From Casp-actino8 sp964614655 (GTDB lineage: Bacteria; Actinomycetota; Acidimicrobiia; Acidimicrobiales; Ilumatobacteraceae), in contig CAZTPF010000002.1 of the NCBI GenBank assembly GCA_964614655.1, positions 1 through 64,000 on the forward strand: a stretch of 64,000 nucleotides of DNA, given 5' to 3'. The notes under the pieces were generated by a model. It saw nothing but the letters and a program-made list of their open reading frames with translations, did not search any database and had not been told where the DNA came from. The translations under genes were made by a program, and so were the position numbers. Shown one piece after another: positions 14,527 through 24,297 of the stretch (the first letter of the stretch is position 1; every line of letters begins with the position of its first letter).

Positions 14527-15957
14527 TCAGCGGGAGGGAGGGAAGGAGAAACCACCCGGGTCGGCGCCGGGCATTTGACCGGGAAGACCAGGGACACCCC
14601 CGCCGAGACCGGCTCCGAGGCCCGACAGGGCTCCGAGACCACCCTTTTTGCCCTTCTTGCCCTTGCCGCCCTTGCCCACACCGCCCATGCGCTTCATCAT
14701 CTTTTGCATCTCGCCGAACTGCTTCACGAGACGATTGACCTCGGCGATCGAGCGACCGCTCCCCGACGCGATGCGCTGACGTCGACTGCCGTTGATGATC
14801 TCGGGACGACGTCTCTCTTCACGCGTCATGGATCGGATGATGGCTTCGATGGGCTTCAGGTCGTCGTCGCCCACCTTGGCGTTCTTCAACTCCTTCGGCA
14901 TTCCCGGCATCATTCCGAGGATTCCGCCGAGAGGACCCATCTTCTTCAGCGACTGCAACTGCTCGAGGAAGTCGTCGAGGGTGAACTCCCCTTCCAGAAG
15001 CCGCGCCGCGGCCTCTTCGGCCTGATCCTTCTCGAACGCCTTCTCGGCCTGTTCGATGAGAGTGAGGACATCACCCATGCCGAGGATTCGACTCGCCATA
15101 CGGTCGGGGTGGAACTGTTCGAAGGCGTCGAGCTTCTCACCGGTGCTCGCGAAGGCGATCGGACGACCGATCACCTCTTTCACGGACAATGCCGCACCAC
15201 CGCGGGCGTCGCCGTCGAGCTTCGAGAGGATGACGCCGTCGATCTCGAGGGTGGCGTGGAAGGCCTCGGCCACGTTGACGGCGTCCTGACCGGTCATGGC
15301 GTCGATCACGAGGAACGTGTAGTCGGGACTCAACTCGCCCGAGATGCGTCGGATCTGGTCCATCATCTCGGGATCGATGGCGAGACGTCCGGCGGTGTCG
15401 ACGATGAGGACGTCACGTCCGAGGCGACGCGCCTCGGCGAGGCCGCGTGCCGCCGTTGCGACCGGATCTCCCGGCTCGCTGAACACTGGCACACCGATCT
15501 GGTCGCCCAGAGTTCGTAGCTGTTCGACGGCGGCCGGACGCTGGAGGTCGGCGCCGACAAGAAGCGGGTGTCGACCTTGCGACACGAACCACTTGGCGAG
15601 CTTGGCCGAGTTGGTGGTCTTACCCGATCCCTGCAGACCGGCCATCAGCACCACGGTCGGCGGCTTGCTCGCGTAGGCGATCTTCAGCGTCTCTCCGCCG
15701 AGGATCGCTGTGAGTTCGGCGTTGACGATCTTGACGATCTGCTGACTCGGATCGAGGGCCTTCGACTGCTCGATACCGACGGCGCCCTCGCGAATCCGAT
15801 TCACCACCGAACGCACGACCGACACGTTCACGTCGGCTTCGAGAAGAGCCGTGCGGATCTCTTTCAGGACCTCGTCGACGTCGGCCTGCGACAGACGTCC
15901 TTTGCCGCGGATCTTCTTGAAGATCCCGTCGAAACGGCCGGACAGATTGTCGAACAT
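14527..15957 (-). CDS. ffh: signal recognition particle protein Ffh (SRP54)
   Basis: 476 residues. Ffh binds signal peptides and 4.5S RNA and docks with FtsY. The N domain is followed by the GTPase G domain with Walker A GLQGSGKTT (107-115), DTAGR and TKLDGDARGG, then the Met-rich M domain (GILGMMPGMP, MQKMMKRMGG) containing the RNA-binding SGSGRSIAEVNRL. The tail is long and rich in Gly, Lys and Pro (GKGGKGKKGKKGG). ATG 15957 follows TAGCCT (15965-15970) by seven bases, so the mRNA is probably leaderless. Confidence 0.98.
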   Translation of the reverse strand: MFDNLSGRFDGIFKKIRGKGRLSQADVDEVLKEIRTALLEADVNVSVVRSVVNRIREGAVGIEQSKALDPSQQIVKIVNAELTAILGGETLKIAYASKPPTVVLMAGLQGSGKTTNSAKLAKWFVSQGRHPLLVGADLQRPAAVEQLRTLGDQIGVPVFSEPGDPVATAARGLAEARRLGRDVLIVDTAGRLAIDPEMMDQIRRISGELSPDYTFLVIDAMTGQDAVNVAEAFHATLEIDGVILSKLDGDARGGAALSVKEVIGRPIAFASTGEKLDAFEQFHPDRMASRILGMGDVLTLIEQAEKAFEKDQAEEAAARLLEGEFTLDDFLEQLQSLKKMGPLGGILGMMPGMPKELKNAKVGDDDLKPIEAIIRSMTREERRRPEIINGSRRQRIASGSGRSIAEVNRLVKQFGEMQKMMKRMGGVGKGGKGKKGKKGGLGALSGLGAGLGGGVPGLPGQMPGADPGGFSFPPSR

Positions 15958-16011
15958 GTCATCGAGGCTAGCGACGGTCCGCCGAGGGTGGACCGTCGGC
16001 AGCTGTCGCCA

Positions 16012-17634
16012 CTAGCCGACGGTGACCGCGGTGACCATCCCGTCGTCGACTGTGAGATTGACGCGATTCCCGAGGTAGTCCATGGTCAGCGAGAACGACT
16101 CCCCATCACGTGACGCGACCCGCACTTCCCAGCCACGCGATGCGGCCGCTTCGAAGGCCTCGTCCTCGGTCAGCCCGATCAGGTCGGCCACCTCGTCGTC
16201 GGAGAGAACGACGGCGTCGACTCCGTCCCCGTTCCCTGCGGAGTCACCACCGGGAAGCGGTGCCGGCTCGATCGGCATCGGCTCGGGCTCGCCGGGCAAC
16301 GGAGGCTCGACGATGTCGAGATACTCGCTCGGGATGGCCGGCACCGTGTATCGGCCGCTGTAACCCCACTCGTCCTCGGCCGCCACGAAGCTGTACCCCG
16401 GAACGAGATACACGTCGCCGTCGACGCTCCAGTAGTTGATGTACTCCTCTTCGACTCCCACGAGCCGNNNNNNNNNNNNNNNNNNNNNNNNNNNNNNNNN
16501 NNNNNNNNNNNNNNNNNNNNNNNNNNNNNNNNNNNNNNNNNNNNNNNNNNNNNNNNNNNNNNNNNNNTCGACGCTCCAGTAGTTGATGTACTCCTCTTCG
16601 ACTCCCACGAGCCGTACCGTGATCTTTTCCGGGATCACCTCATCGATGACGACTGTGTCGTCCGGGATCACTGTGTCGTCGGGAGCGGGCTCGGGAACGA
16701 CCGGATCGACCAGAACCGGCGACCCCTCGATCGCCGGTTCGATCGCGACCCGGCCCATCATCGACAAGTAGTCGTCACGCAGACGTTCGAGGCCGATCGC
16801 TGTACCGACTCGCGGATACGTGGCCAGCAACTCCGGACGACCGAGATATCCACCGGCATACGTGAGACGTCCGTTCTCGCCGAACGACGCCGTCACCGTC
16901 AACGACGAACGCACTCCTCCGATCGACACGTATCCCCATGCGCCGGCCGACCAATCGTCGGCGTACGACTCGATCGTGAGTTGATCGGATCCGAAACCGA
17001 GGCGAGTGAAGAGATCGCGGAACTTCGACTCGGCTTCCGATGCCGTCGGAACGCCCACCGGCGGAGTAGGCGGCACCCACTCGTCGGGACACAACAGATC
17101 ACCGTCGACCGGCATGTCGCCCGCTTCCGTCTCCGGATCGAAAGACGGCGCACACGGTTCGACTCGGCTCACTGACACCGACCCCCAGCCTTCGGAATAC
17201 CACCACGACAGCATTCCGTCGTCGGAGACAGTGATCGACGGTCCCGAACCATCGTCGGGTCCGACCGACCACGTAGTCCACTCGTAGTCGGTCCCCGGAT
17301 CACTCGTCGTGCGCGTGAACGAGCCGTCCACACCGAGCACGTCAGTGAGCGCGGTCAGTTGATCGGCCGACGGTTCGACGCCGTCGCTCATCACGTAGAC
17401 CGCCGCCTCGGAGTCGAGAGATGGCAGTGAACCGTCGACCACGAACTCCCATTCGGCCGGCACGTACATCGATTTGCCTTCGGGTGCCACCATGTCGGCA
17501 CTCACACTCGCCTCACTCGAACCAGTGCCGGCCCCGACTCGGAGAACCGGTAGGGCCGACGGGTCGTCGGGATCGTTGCCGCACGCGGCAACGAGGGCCA
17601 GCACGGCGAGAACGGGCAGCGCGCGTCGAGACAT
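16012..17634 (-). CDS. large lipoprotein with C-terminal I78-like domain (assembly gap inside)
   Basis: A lipoprotein: MSRRALPVLAVLALVAAC gives a lipobox with Cys near residue 18. A long exported region has paired Cys (EPCAP, LLCPDEW) and Pro/Asp-rich linkers. The last 60 residues, LIGLTEDEAFEAAASRGW... NRVNLTVDDGMVTAV, resemble the peptidase-inhibitor I78 fold. A 100-N gap (16468-16567) has identical 47-base flanks; merging them removes exactly 49 codons and leaves a continuous 491-residue protein. ATG 17634 is supported by TACCGT seven bases upstream (17642-17647); ATG 17670 is an alternative. It lies between ftsY and ffh. Function unknown. Confidence 0.7.
   Translation of the reverse strand: MSRRALPVLAVLALVAACGNDPDDPSALPVLRVGAGTGSSEASVSADMVAPEGKSMYVPAEWEFVVDGSLPSLDSEAAVYVMSDGVEPSADQLTALTDVLGVDGSFTRTTSDPGTDYEWTTWSVGPDDGSGPSITVSDDGMLSWWYSEGWGSVSVSRVEPCAPSFDPETEAGDMPVDGDLLCPDEWVPPTPPVGVPTASEAESKFRDLFTRLGFGSDQLTIESYADDWSAGAWGYVSIGGVRSSLTVTASFGENGRLTYAGGYLGRPELLATYPRVGTAIGLERLRDDYLSMMGRVAIEPAIEGSPVLVDPVVPEPAPDDTVIPDDTVVIDEVIPEKITVRLVGVEEEYINYWSVXXXXXXXXXXXXXXXXXXXXXXXXXXXXXXXXXXRLVGVEEEYINYWSVDGDVYLVPGYSFVAAEDEWGYSGRYTVPAIPSEYLDIVEPPLPGEPEPMPIEPAPLPGGDSAGNGDGVDAVVLSDDEVADLIGLTEDEAFEAAASRGWEVRVASRDGESFSLTMDYLGNRVNLTVDDGMVTAVTVG
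16421..16467. repeat. contig-end overlap, left copy (gap 1)
   Basis: 47 bases identical to 16568-16614 on the other side of the N run. This is best read as one genomic segment present at both contig ends. Confidence 0.9.
16468..16567. other. 100-N scaffold gap 1
   Basis: Exactly 100 N, a conventional placeholder length. The flanks are identical, so the true gap is probably zero and the contigs overlap. Confidence 0.95.
16568..16614. repeat. contig-end overlap, right copy (gap 1)
   Basis: Exact copy of 16421-16467; codes the same residues (VGVEEEYINYWSV) in the lipoprotein. Confidence 0.9.
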
Positions 17635-17710
17635 GCGCGACACGGTAGGGGTTCGACGAGAACGAGTCATGCCACTTGGACGTCGCGGGACGGACGTCGG
17701 TTCCCAGAGT

Positions 17711-18880
17711 TCAGGACGAGAAGAGCGCCCCGACGAACTCGTCGGGATCGAACGGCACGAGGTCACCGATCGTCTCGCCGAGCCCGACCAACTTCACGGG
17801 GATGTCGAACTCGGTTTCGATGGCGAACACGATGCCGCCCTTGGCCGATCCGTCGAGTTTGGTGAGGACCACACCCGTCACTCCGGCCGCCTCGGTGAAC
17901 TCCCGAGCCTGCGAGAGACCGTTCTGGCCCGTGGTCGCGTCGATCACTAGCAACACCTCGCTCACGTGACCAGGATCTCGATCGGCGACGCGACGGACCT
18001 TACGGAGTTCCTCCATCAGATTCGACTTGTTCTGCAAACGACCGGCGGTGTCGCCGAGGACCAGATCGGCACCGCGTGACTTGGCTCGCTGCACTCCGTC
18101 GAACACCACCGAACTCGGGTCTCCACCTTCGGCTCCCCGAACCAGCTCGGCACCCGAACGTTCGGCCCAGGTCCCGAGTTGTTCGGCAGCAGCGGCGCGG
18201 AACGTATCGCCGGCAGCCAATACGACCGACAACCCGGCTGCCGCCTGTTGGGCCGAGACCTTCCCGATGGTGGTGGTCTTACCGACGCCATTGACGCCCA
18301 CGAACAACCAGACGTCGACCTGATCGTCACCGGCAGTTCGATGCAATTGCCGGTCGGCGCCGCCCAGACGTTCGATCATCTCGGTTCGCAACGCGTCGAG
18401 CAGCGCGTCGGGTTCGGTGATCTCCTTCTTGGCCACGCGCTCGCGCAGTCCATCGAGAAGGCTCGTGGTGACGCCGATTCCGACGTCGGCCCGCAGGAGT
18501 GCCTCCTCCAGATCGTCCCATGTCTCGTCGGTGATCCCCGATCGAGCGCGCACACCTCCGAACGCTCCGGCCAGCACCGCGGCCGCTTTGCCCATCCGCG
18601 ACCGGAACGTCGGGACCTCGACGATCTCGTCGACCGACACGGGTTCCGGAACCGGCTCGACTTCGGGCTCGAACGTCGTCTCGGGTTCGGTCGTCGATTC
18701 GGACTCGGTTTCGAGTGCCGAGTCGACAACGGGCTCGCGCTCGACCGGTCGACTGACCACGGGAGTTGTCGACGGTGCTCCGCCGCGGCCGCGACGATTG
18801 AGCAGAACCACACCGATGCCGAACACCAGCACCACTGCGATGAGTATCAGCAGGACGTCTTGGGTGTCGACGGCGATCAT
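17711..18880 (-). CDS. ftsY: signal recognition particle receptor FtsY
   Basis: 389 residues. An N-terminal transmembrane helix (VLLILIAVVLVFGIGVVLL) and an acidic Glu/Pro-rich linker (about 45-90) precede the NG domain, as in other actinobacterial FtsY proteins. GTPase motifs are GVNGVGKTTTIGK, GDTFRAAA, GDTAGRLQNK and LTKLDGSAKGG. ATG overlaps the smc stop (ATGA, 18877-18880), the conserved smc-ftsY order. It is the membrane partner of Ffh, encoded 1.7 kb downstream. Confidence 0.97.
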   Translation of the reverse strand: MIAVDTQDVLLILIAVVLVFGIGVVLLNRRGRGGAPSTTPVVSRPVEREPVVDSALETESESTTEPETTFEPEVEPVPEPVSVDEIVEVPTFRSRMGKAAAVLAGAFGGVRARSGITDETWDDLEEALLRADVGIGVTTSLLDGLRERVAKKEITEPDALLDALRTEMIERLGGADRQLHRTAGDDQVDVWLFVGVNGVGKTTTIGKVSAQQAAAGLSVVLAAGDTFRAAAAEQLGTWAERSGAELVRGAEGGDPSSVVFDGVQRAKSRGADLVLGDTAGRLQNKSNLMEELRKVRRVADRDPGHVSEVLLVIDATTGQNGLSQAREFTEAAGVTGVVLTKLDGSAKGGIVFAIETEFDIPVKLVGLGETIGDLVPFDPDEFVGALFSS

Positions 18881-21800
18881 GATCCGGCTTCGAGCCTCTC
18901 GGAGACCACCTTCGACGACCCGCCCGGTTGCATGCTCACGCCGAGCAGGCAGTCACCGGCCTCCATGGTCCGCTTCTGGTGACTCACGATGATCAACTGG
19001 GCGTCCTGACGGAACTCCTTCACGAGTCCGAGGAAACGATGCAGGTTCACGTCGTCGAGGGCCGCCTCGACCTCGTCCATCACGTAGAACGGCGACGGGC
19101 GGCTTCGGAACACGGCGAAGAGGAAGGCCATGGCGGTGAGCGTTCGCTCTCCACCCGAGAGAAGACTCAACTTCTTCACGTTCTTTCCGCCGGGTTTGGC
19201 CTCGACTTCGATTCCGGTGTTCAAGAGATCGTCGGGGGCGGTGAGGATGAGACGACCCCCACCGCCCGGGAAGAGCATCCCGAACAAGGTGGTGAAGTTC
19301 TCGCTCACGTCGGCGAAAGCGGCGGCGAAGACCTGCTGGATCTCCTGATCGATCGCTGCGATGACCCGCATCAGTTCACGTCGGGTGTTCCGGACGTCGT
19401 CGAGCTGCGCCTCGAGGAACGCGTGTCGCTCCTGCAGTTCGGTGAATTCCTGAAGCGCGAGCGGATTGATCGGTCCCATGAGACGCAGTTCTCTTTCGAG
19501 ATCGCGTACCCGAGCCGGTGCCGACACCCCTTCGGGGAGTTCGGGCAACTCGGCCGCTTCGGCCACCGACGGTTCGACGTCGAGATCGCGTCGAAGCGTC
19601 TCGACCGTCGCTTCGAGACGCATGCGCACCTCGGTCTCGTCGATCTCGGTACGCCGTGACGTCTCACGCAACTGTTCGAGTTCGCGTTCGGCCGCCAGGC
19701 GATCGCGACGCATCTGATCGAGGCGGGTCGCGAGTTCGCGTACTTCGTCGCTCTGACGACGCCGACGCTCGTGAAGATCGGCCAGCCAGCTCTCGATGGT
19801 GTGTCGGTGCTCGTCGACGATCGACGCGAGCGACTCGGTCACCCCGATCACCTTCTCGATCCGCTCTCGTCGTCCGGCGACCTCGGCGCGCGCCGATGCA
19901 TCAGCGGCCAGACGTCTCTCGGTCTCGACCAGACGGGACTCCAGGAACTGCTTGCGCTCCAACAACCCCGCCGAGCGGACCGCCAGATCGCGACGACGAC
20001 CGGCGAGAAGCGCTGCCTTGGCCTCGAGGGACGCTCGCGCCTCGCCTCGGACGCGCGCCGCTTCGACCTCGGCCTCTTCGTCTTGTTCGAGCGAAGGAAG
20101 GATTCGATCGAGTTCGGCCACGCGCTGCCGCTGCTCGGTGAGTCGTTCGTCGAGTTCGTTGCGGGCGACGTCGAGTCCCTCGGTCTCGGCCAGGATCTCC
20201 CGCCGTTCACCTTGTACTCGTGCCAATGCTTCGGTGGCGGCGGTGAACGTCGAATCGTTGGCGTCGAGTCGTTTCTGCACTCCGGCTTCGACCTGTCGGG
20301 CCCGATCGAGCTCCGACTTGGCCGCCGCTTCCTCGGACGTGCGCCTCGCCAGGTCGTCGGAGGCCGAGGCGACCTTGTTCACTGCTTCGTCGAGTGCCGA
20401 AGCGGTGGCTCCACCACCGGCCACACCGATACGCCACCCGCCGACGGCGAAGCGGTCGCCGGCCGCCGTGACGGCGACCAAGGTGGGATCGGCGATGACG
20501 GCGTCGACAGCACCCTGCCAGTCGTCGACTCGAACGGCTCGGGCGAGCAGCGAGTCGAGCAGTGCCGAAACGTCGGCACGATCGGCGACGACGTGCGACC
20601 GAACTGCAGTGGCTCCCGACACCGGCGACGGGGCGGCCAGCAACGATCCGAGGGCCAGAACGGCACCGGACGTTTGCGAATCGCGGAGATGTGACAGGGC
20701 TCGTCGAGCCGACGCGGCATCACTCACGACGACGGCGTTCAGTGCCTCTCCGAGAGCGGCCTCGACGGCGTCTTCCCACCCGGCATCGATGCGCACCAGA
20801 TCGAGCAAGGTGCCGACCACCCCGTCGACGTCGCGGAGCTTCTCGGCGCCGGCACGGGCACGAGCACTGTCGAGTGCGAGTTGGAGAGCTTCGACTCTCG
20901 CCTGCCATCGAGCGAGGGCCGAAGCGGCCTCGGTACGAGCCACCACAGCGGCCTCGTGAGCGGCTTCGGCGGCCAGCCGCGCGCTCTCGGCTTCGGCGAC
21001 CTCGGTCACCAGCGGCTCCTCGGCCTCTTGAGCTCGCGTGAGTTCGACGCGAAGGTTCTCGACTTCGGCCCCCAGACGAGCATCGCGTTCGCCGAGCGAG
21101 TCTCGGCGGGTCACCACTCGTCGATGCTCGACTTCGGTCGATTCGAGAGCGGCGCGCAAAGTGCGCAGCTCACCGCGCACTTCGGCGGCGGCCGTGGCCG
21201 CCGACGCAGTGGAGGCGATGCCGTCGAACAACGTGGCCGCTTCGGCCCGCTCCCCTTCGAACGCCGCCTCGTCGTTGGCCAACTCCAGACCTTCGGGCTC
21301 GAGCCGGGTGATACCGGCCTCGACGTCGGCGAGTTCGGCGCGCAACCCAGCGGCGTCGGCCTCGAGGGTCGCGATGAGGCCCGAGTCCATGAGTTGACCC
21401 CGGTCGCGTTCGTACGAACGGCGACGTTCGGTCACGAGCATCGAGATGCCGCGAGCCCGCTCGCGCAACTGCTCGACTCTCACGAGTTCGTCGCTCAATC
21501 CGCTGTCGCCTCGGGCGGTGAGTTCGGCCTCGGCGGCCATGACGGACGTGTCGAGCTCGGCCAAGGTGGCGCGCAGTTCCGACTCACGCTTGGTGGCGGT
21601 CGTGCGTTCGAGAGCCAGAGTCTCGAGTCGTTTGCGGTGTCCGGCGATCTCGCGTCCGGCGAGGAAGATCTGGAGCGCCGAGAGTTCGGCGACGAGGTCA
21701 CCGTGACGTCGAGCCGCCTCGGCCTGGCGTTCGAGCGGTCGCAACTGCCGCCGCACTTCTCGCAGGAGATCTTGCACACGAAGAAGACTCGCTTCGGTCG

Positions 21801-22347
21801 CCTCGAGGCGGCGCTCCGACTTCTCCTTGCGCTTGCGGAACTTCAGGACGCCGGCGGCCTCTTCGATGATCGAACGACGATCCTCGGGACGGGCGTTCAG
21901 AACGGCGTCGATCTGACCCTGGCTCACGATCACGTGCTGCTGGCGTCCGACACCGGCGTCGGAGAGAAGCTCTTGGACGTCGAGCAGACGACATGCGACG
22001 CCATTGATGGCGTACTCGCTCTCACCTGTTCGAAAGAGCGTTCGGCTGACGCTGACTTCGCTGAACTCGAGTGGGAGCAGCCCGGCCGAATTGTCGAGGG
22101 TGAGCGTCACCTCGGCTCGTCCGAGGGCCGGCCGTTTCGCCGTGCCGGCGAAGATCACGTCGTCCATCTTCTGGCTGCGCACCGCACTCGGCGCCTGCGC
22201 TCCCAACACCCAGGCGATGGCATCGACCACGTTCGACTTGCCCGAACCGTTGGGACCGACCACCACGGTGACCCCGGGTTCGAGATCCATGACGGTGGTG
22301 TCGGCAAAGGACTTGAAGCCCTTCAGGGTGAGCGTTTTCAGGAACAC
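18877..22347 (-). CDS. smc: chromosome segregation protein SMC
   Basis: 1156 residues, full length. The N-terminal ATPase half has Walker A GPNGSGKSN (31-39) and GVGRQQHVIVSQGQID. Long coiled coils flank a hinge near residues 500-640 (DGVVGTLLDLVRI, later AAGDRFAVGGWRIGV). The C-terminal half has the ABC signature LSGGERTLTAMAFLFAVF, Walker B FYVMDEVEAALDD and IIVSHQKRTMEAGD. It acts with ScpA and ScpB, not encoded here. GTG 22347 has TAGGGT at 22357-22362, nine bases upstream, so it may be transcribed on its own as well as from mutM. Confidence 0.98.
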   Translation of the reverse strand: MFLKTLTLKGFKSFADTTVMDLEPGVTVVVGPNGSGKSNVVDAIAWVLGAQAPSAVRSQKMDDVIFAGTAKRPALGRAEVTLTLDNSAGLLPLEFSEVSVSRTLFRTGESEYAINGVACRLLDVQELLSDAGVGRQQHVIVSQGQIDAVLNARPEDRRSIIEEAAGVLKFRKRKEKSERRLEATEASLLRVQDLLREVRRQLRPLERQAEAARRHGDLVAELSALQIFLAGREIAGHRKRLETLALERTTATKRESELRATLAELDTSVMAAEAELTARGDSGLSDELVRVEQLRERARGISMLVTERRRSYERDRGQLMDSGLIATLEADAAGLRAELADVEAGITRLEPEGLELANDEAAFEGERAEAATLFDGIASTASAATAAAEVRGELRTLRAALESTEVEHRRVVTRRDSLGERDARLGAEVENLRVELTRAQEAEEPLVTEVAEAESARLAAEAAHEAAVVARTEAASALARWQARVEALQLALDSARARAGAEKLRDVDGVVGTLLDLVRIDAGWEDAVEAALGEALNAVVVSDAASARRALSHLRDSQTSGAVLALGSLLAAPSPVSGATAVRSHVVADRADVSALLDSLLARAVRVDDWQGAVDAVIADPTLVAVTAAGDRFAVGGWRIGVAGGGATASALDEAVNKVASASDDLARRTSEEAAAKSELDRARQVEAGVQKRLDANDSTFTAATEALARVQGERREILAETEGLDVARNELDERLTEQRQRVAELDRILPSLEQDEEAEVEAARVRGEARASLEAKAALLAGRRRDLAVRSAGLLERKQFLESRLVETERRLAADASARAEVAGRRERIEKVIGVTESLASIVDEHRHTIESWLADLHERRRRQSDEVRELATRLDQMRRDRLAAERELEQLRETSRRTEIDETEVRMRLEATVETLRRDLDVEPSVAEAAELPELPEGVSAPARVRDLERELRLMGPINPLALQEFTELQERHAFLEAQLDDVRNTRRELMRVIAAIDQEIQQVFAAAFADVSENFTTLFGMLFPGGGGRLILTAPDDLLNTGIEVEAKPGGKNVKKLSLLSGGERTLTAMAFLFAVFRSRPSPFYVMDEVEAALDDVNLHRFLGLVKEFRQDAQLIIVSHQKRTMEAGDCLLGVSMQPGGSSKVVSERLEAGS

Positions 22348-22404
22348 GGCGAACCGACCCTAGTTCACGAACCCCCTCGACGAAGGCTGTATCCGTGCTC
22401 CGGG

Positions 22405-23241
22405 TCAGCGTTGGCAGACCCCGCACCAGTGGCTCGTTCGCCCGCCGATCGCCGCCGACTTGATGCGCCCTCGACCACAGGTGAGACACGGCCGACCCGC
22501 TCGTCCGTAGACGCGATGCCGATCCTGGAACGAGCCAGCCCGACCGAGCGGATCGACGTATTGGGCGTCGCGCAGGGTCGACCCACCAGCGGCGACGGCC
22601 TCGTTCAACACCTCGACGACGGCACGGGCCAGACGATGCAGCTGTGATCGATTCACACGGTCGGCGGGACGCATCGGACTCAACCGAGCGCGATGCAGAA
22701 TCTCGTCGCCGTAGATGTTGCCGATTCCGGCGACGACACTCTGATCGAGCAGAGTCGCCTTCAGGGCCCGGCGAGTTCGCGCGAGCGAGCGCCGGAGCAC
22801 CGCTTCGTCGAAGGGGTCGACGAGCGGGTCGGGCCCGAGTCGTGAGAGTTCGGGAACCACGACGTCGATCTCTCCGGGAGCGAACACCACGACTTCGCCG
22901 AAGGTTCGCGGATCGACGAATCTGACTTCGGAGCCATCGTCGAGGCGGAACACGACGTGCGTGTGCTTGGGACGCGGCGTGGAGGCCTCGTGAACCAGGA
23001 GCTGACCGCTCATCCGCAGGTGGACCATCACCGTCTCGGACGAATCGAGTGGCAGCAGCAGGTACTTCCCGCGCCGCTCGACGGCGGTCACTGTGCGATC
23101 GACCAGTCCGGACACCAGTCGCTCGGCTCCGACTCGTCGAAAGGCGCGTGGACGGCCGAGTTCGACCGCCTCGATCCTTCGTCCGACGACGTGTTCGACG
23201 AGACCGCGCCGAACCGTTTCGACTTCGGGCAGCTCAGGCAC
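22405..23241 (-). CDS. mutM: formamidopyrimidine-DNA glycosylase
   Basis: 278 residues of the bifunctional glycosylase/AP lyase that removes 8-oxoguanine and FapyG. The catalytic N-terminal MPELPEVE, the Lys in RGKYLL, the H2TH region (LLDQSVVAGIGNIYGDEIL) and the zinc finger CLTCGRGRIK...HWCGVCQR are all intact. It overlaps the end of rnc by eight bases. smc follows in the same direction, as in mycobacteria. Confidence 0.97.
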   Translation of the reverse strand: MPELPEVETVRRGLVEHVVGRRIEAVELGRPRAFRRVGAERLVSGLVDRTVTAVERRGKYLLLPLDSSETVMVHLRMSGQLLVHEASTPRPKHTHVVFRLDDGSEVRFVDPRTFGEVVVFAPGEIDVVVPELSRLGPDPLVDPFDEAVLRRSLARTRRALKATLLDQSVVAGIGNIYGDEILHRARLSPMRPADRVNRSQLHRLARAVVEVLNEAVAAGGSTLRDAQYVDPLGRAGSFQDRHRVYGRAGRPCLTCGRGRIKSAAIGGRTSHWCGVCQR

Positions 23242-23920
23242 TCGTCACGTCGACGCCGCGCGTCACGAGAACGTCGAGCGCCTCTTCGGAGGCTCGCTGA
23301 ATGGCGACCTTCTTGGAGTGGCCGATCGCTCGACCGAGAGTTTCGCCCTCGACCACGACGCTGGCTTCGAAAGAGGGAGCGTGCGCCCGACCCGACGAGG
23401 TGGTCTGCACGACCGGCGGGCGACCGAACTCGCGAACGCAGACTCGGATGAGACGACTTCGGGCGTCGACTCGATCGAGGCGATGCCATGCCTCCTTGGC
23501 GCGACTCGACACCAATTGGCGCACGAATCGACGGGTTCGCGTCACGCCCGCATCGAGGTACAGGGCGCCGATGAGGGCCTCGAGGGCGTCGGAGAGGATC
23601 GACGTCTTGTCGTGTCCTCCGGCGTCGCGTTCGCCGGCTCCGAGTCGGACGAAACGGCCGAGACCGATCTCGCGCGCCATGTCGGCCAGGGCCTCGGCGC
23701 TGACGAGCGACTTGCGGAGGTCGGTGAGCTGACCTTCCGTCGCCGAGGGATGCCGACGAGTGACGTAGTCGGCGACGATCCAACCGAGCACGGCGTCACC
23801 GAGGAATTCGAGGCGCTCGTTCGACGGCGCATCACCGTTCTCGGCACACCACGAACGGTGAGACATGGCCAGATCGAGAAGATCGGGCTTCTTGAACGCA
23901 TGCCCCGACAACTCCGACAT
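23234..23920 (-). CDS. rnc: ribonuclease III
   Basis: 228 residues. The catalytic domain has the signature NERLEFLGDAVLGW and the second acidic cluster SDALEALIGALYLDAG. A C-terminal double-stranded-RNA-binding domain follows (SFEASVVVEGETLGRAIGHSKKVAIQRASEEAL). It processes rRNA precursors and other duplex RNAs. It lies 36 bases after acpP and overlaps mutM, matching the acpP-rnc-(mutM)-smc-ftsY order of many bacteria. Confidence 0.97.
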   Translation of the reverse strand: MSELSGHAFKKPDLLDLAMSHRSWCAENGDAPSNERLEFLGDAVLGWIVADYVTRRHPSATEGQLTDLRKSLVSAEALADMAREIGLGRFVRLGAGERDAGGHDKTSILSDALEALIGALYLDAGVTRTRRFVRQLVSSRAKEAWHRLDRVDARSRLIRVCVREFGRPPVVQTTSSGRAHAPSFEASVVVEGETLGRAIGHSKKVAIQRASEEALDVLVTRGVDVTSA

Positions 23921-23955
23921 CCACTCGTGGACGTCGCGGGAGGACGACGGCTGAT

Positions 23956-24264
23956 TCAGCCCTCACCACCTCGGGCTCGAACCTGCTCGTACACGAAATC
24001 GACGGCGTCGCGCACCGTCTTCAGATCGGCCAGATCTTCGTCTTCGATGCGGAATCCGACCGTGCGTTCGCTCAGCTCCTCCTCGAGGGCCTCGACCAAT
24101 TCGACGAGAGCGAGCGAGTCGGCGCCGAGGTCGTCCTTGAAGCTCTGACCTTCCGAGATGTTCTCCGGGTCGATCTCGAGGATGTCGACCAACTGGTCGC
24201 GCACGATGGCGAAGATCTCGTCACGTCCGAGCGGACCGGGGACGACGTGGGTTTCGGCGGGCAT
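23956..24264 (-). CDS. acpP: acyl carrier protein
   Basis: 102 residues. The 4'-phosphopantetheine attachment Ser is in LGADSLALVELVEALEEEL, and the first helix (IVRDQLVDILEIDPENI) is typical. It is about 20 residues longer than E. coli ACP because of an N-terminal extension. ATG 24264 is chosen over GTG 24270 because GAAGGAG lies five bases upstream of it. The neighbour plsX uses acyl-ACP, which fits a type II fatty-acid synthesis role; fabD and fabG are not in this cluster. Confidence 0.93.
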   Translation of the reverse strand: MPAETHVVPGPLGRDEIFAIVRDQLVDILEIDPENISEGQSFKDDLGADSLALVELVEALEEELSERTVGFRIEDEDLADLKTVRDAVDFVYEQVRARGGEG

Positions 24265-24297
24265 GACCACTCCTTCGAGACGATCGGTGACGAGAGC

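Noticed and set aside
16421..16614. Apparent tandem protein repeat in the lipoprotein
   Set aside because: The copies flank a 100-N placeholder exactly, so it is an assembly artefact rather than biology.
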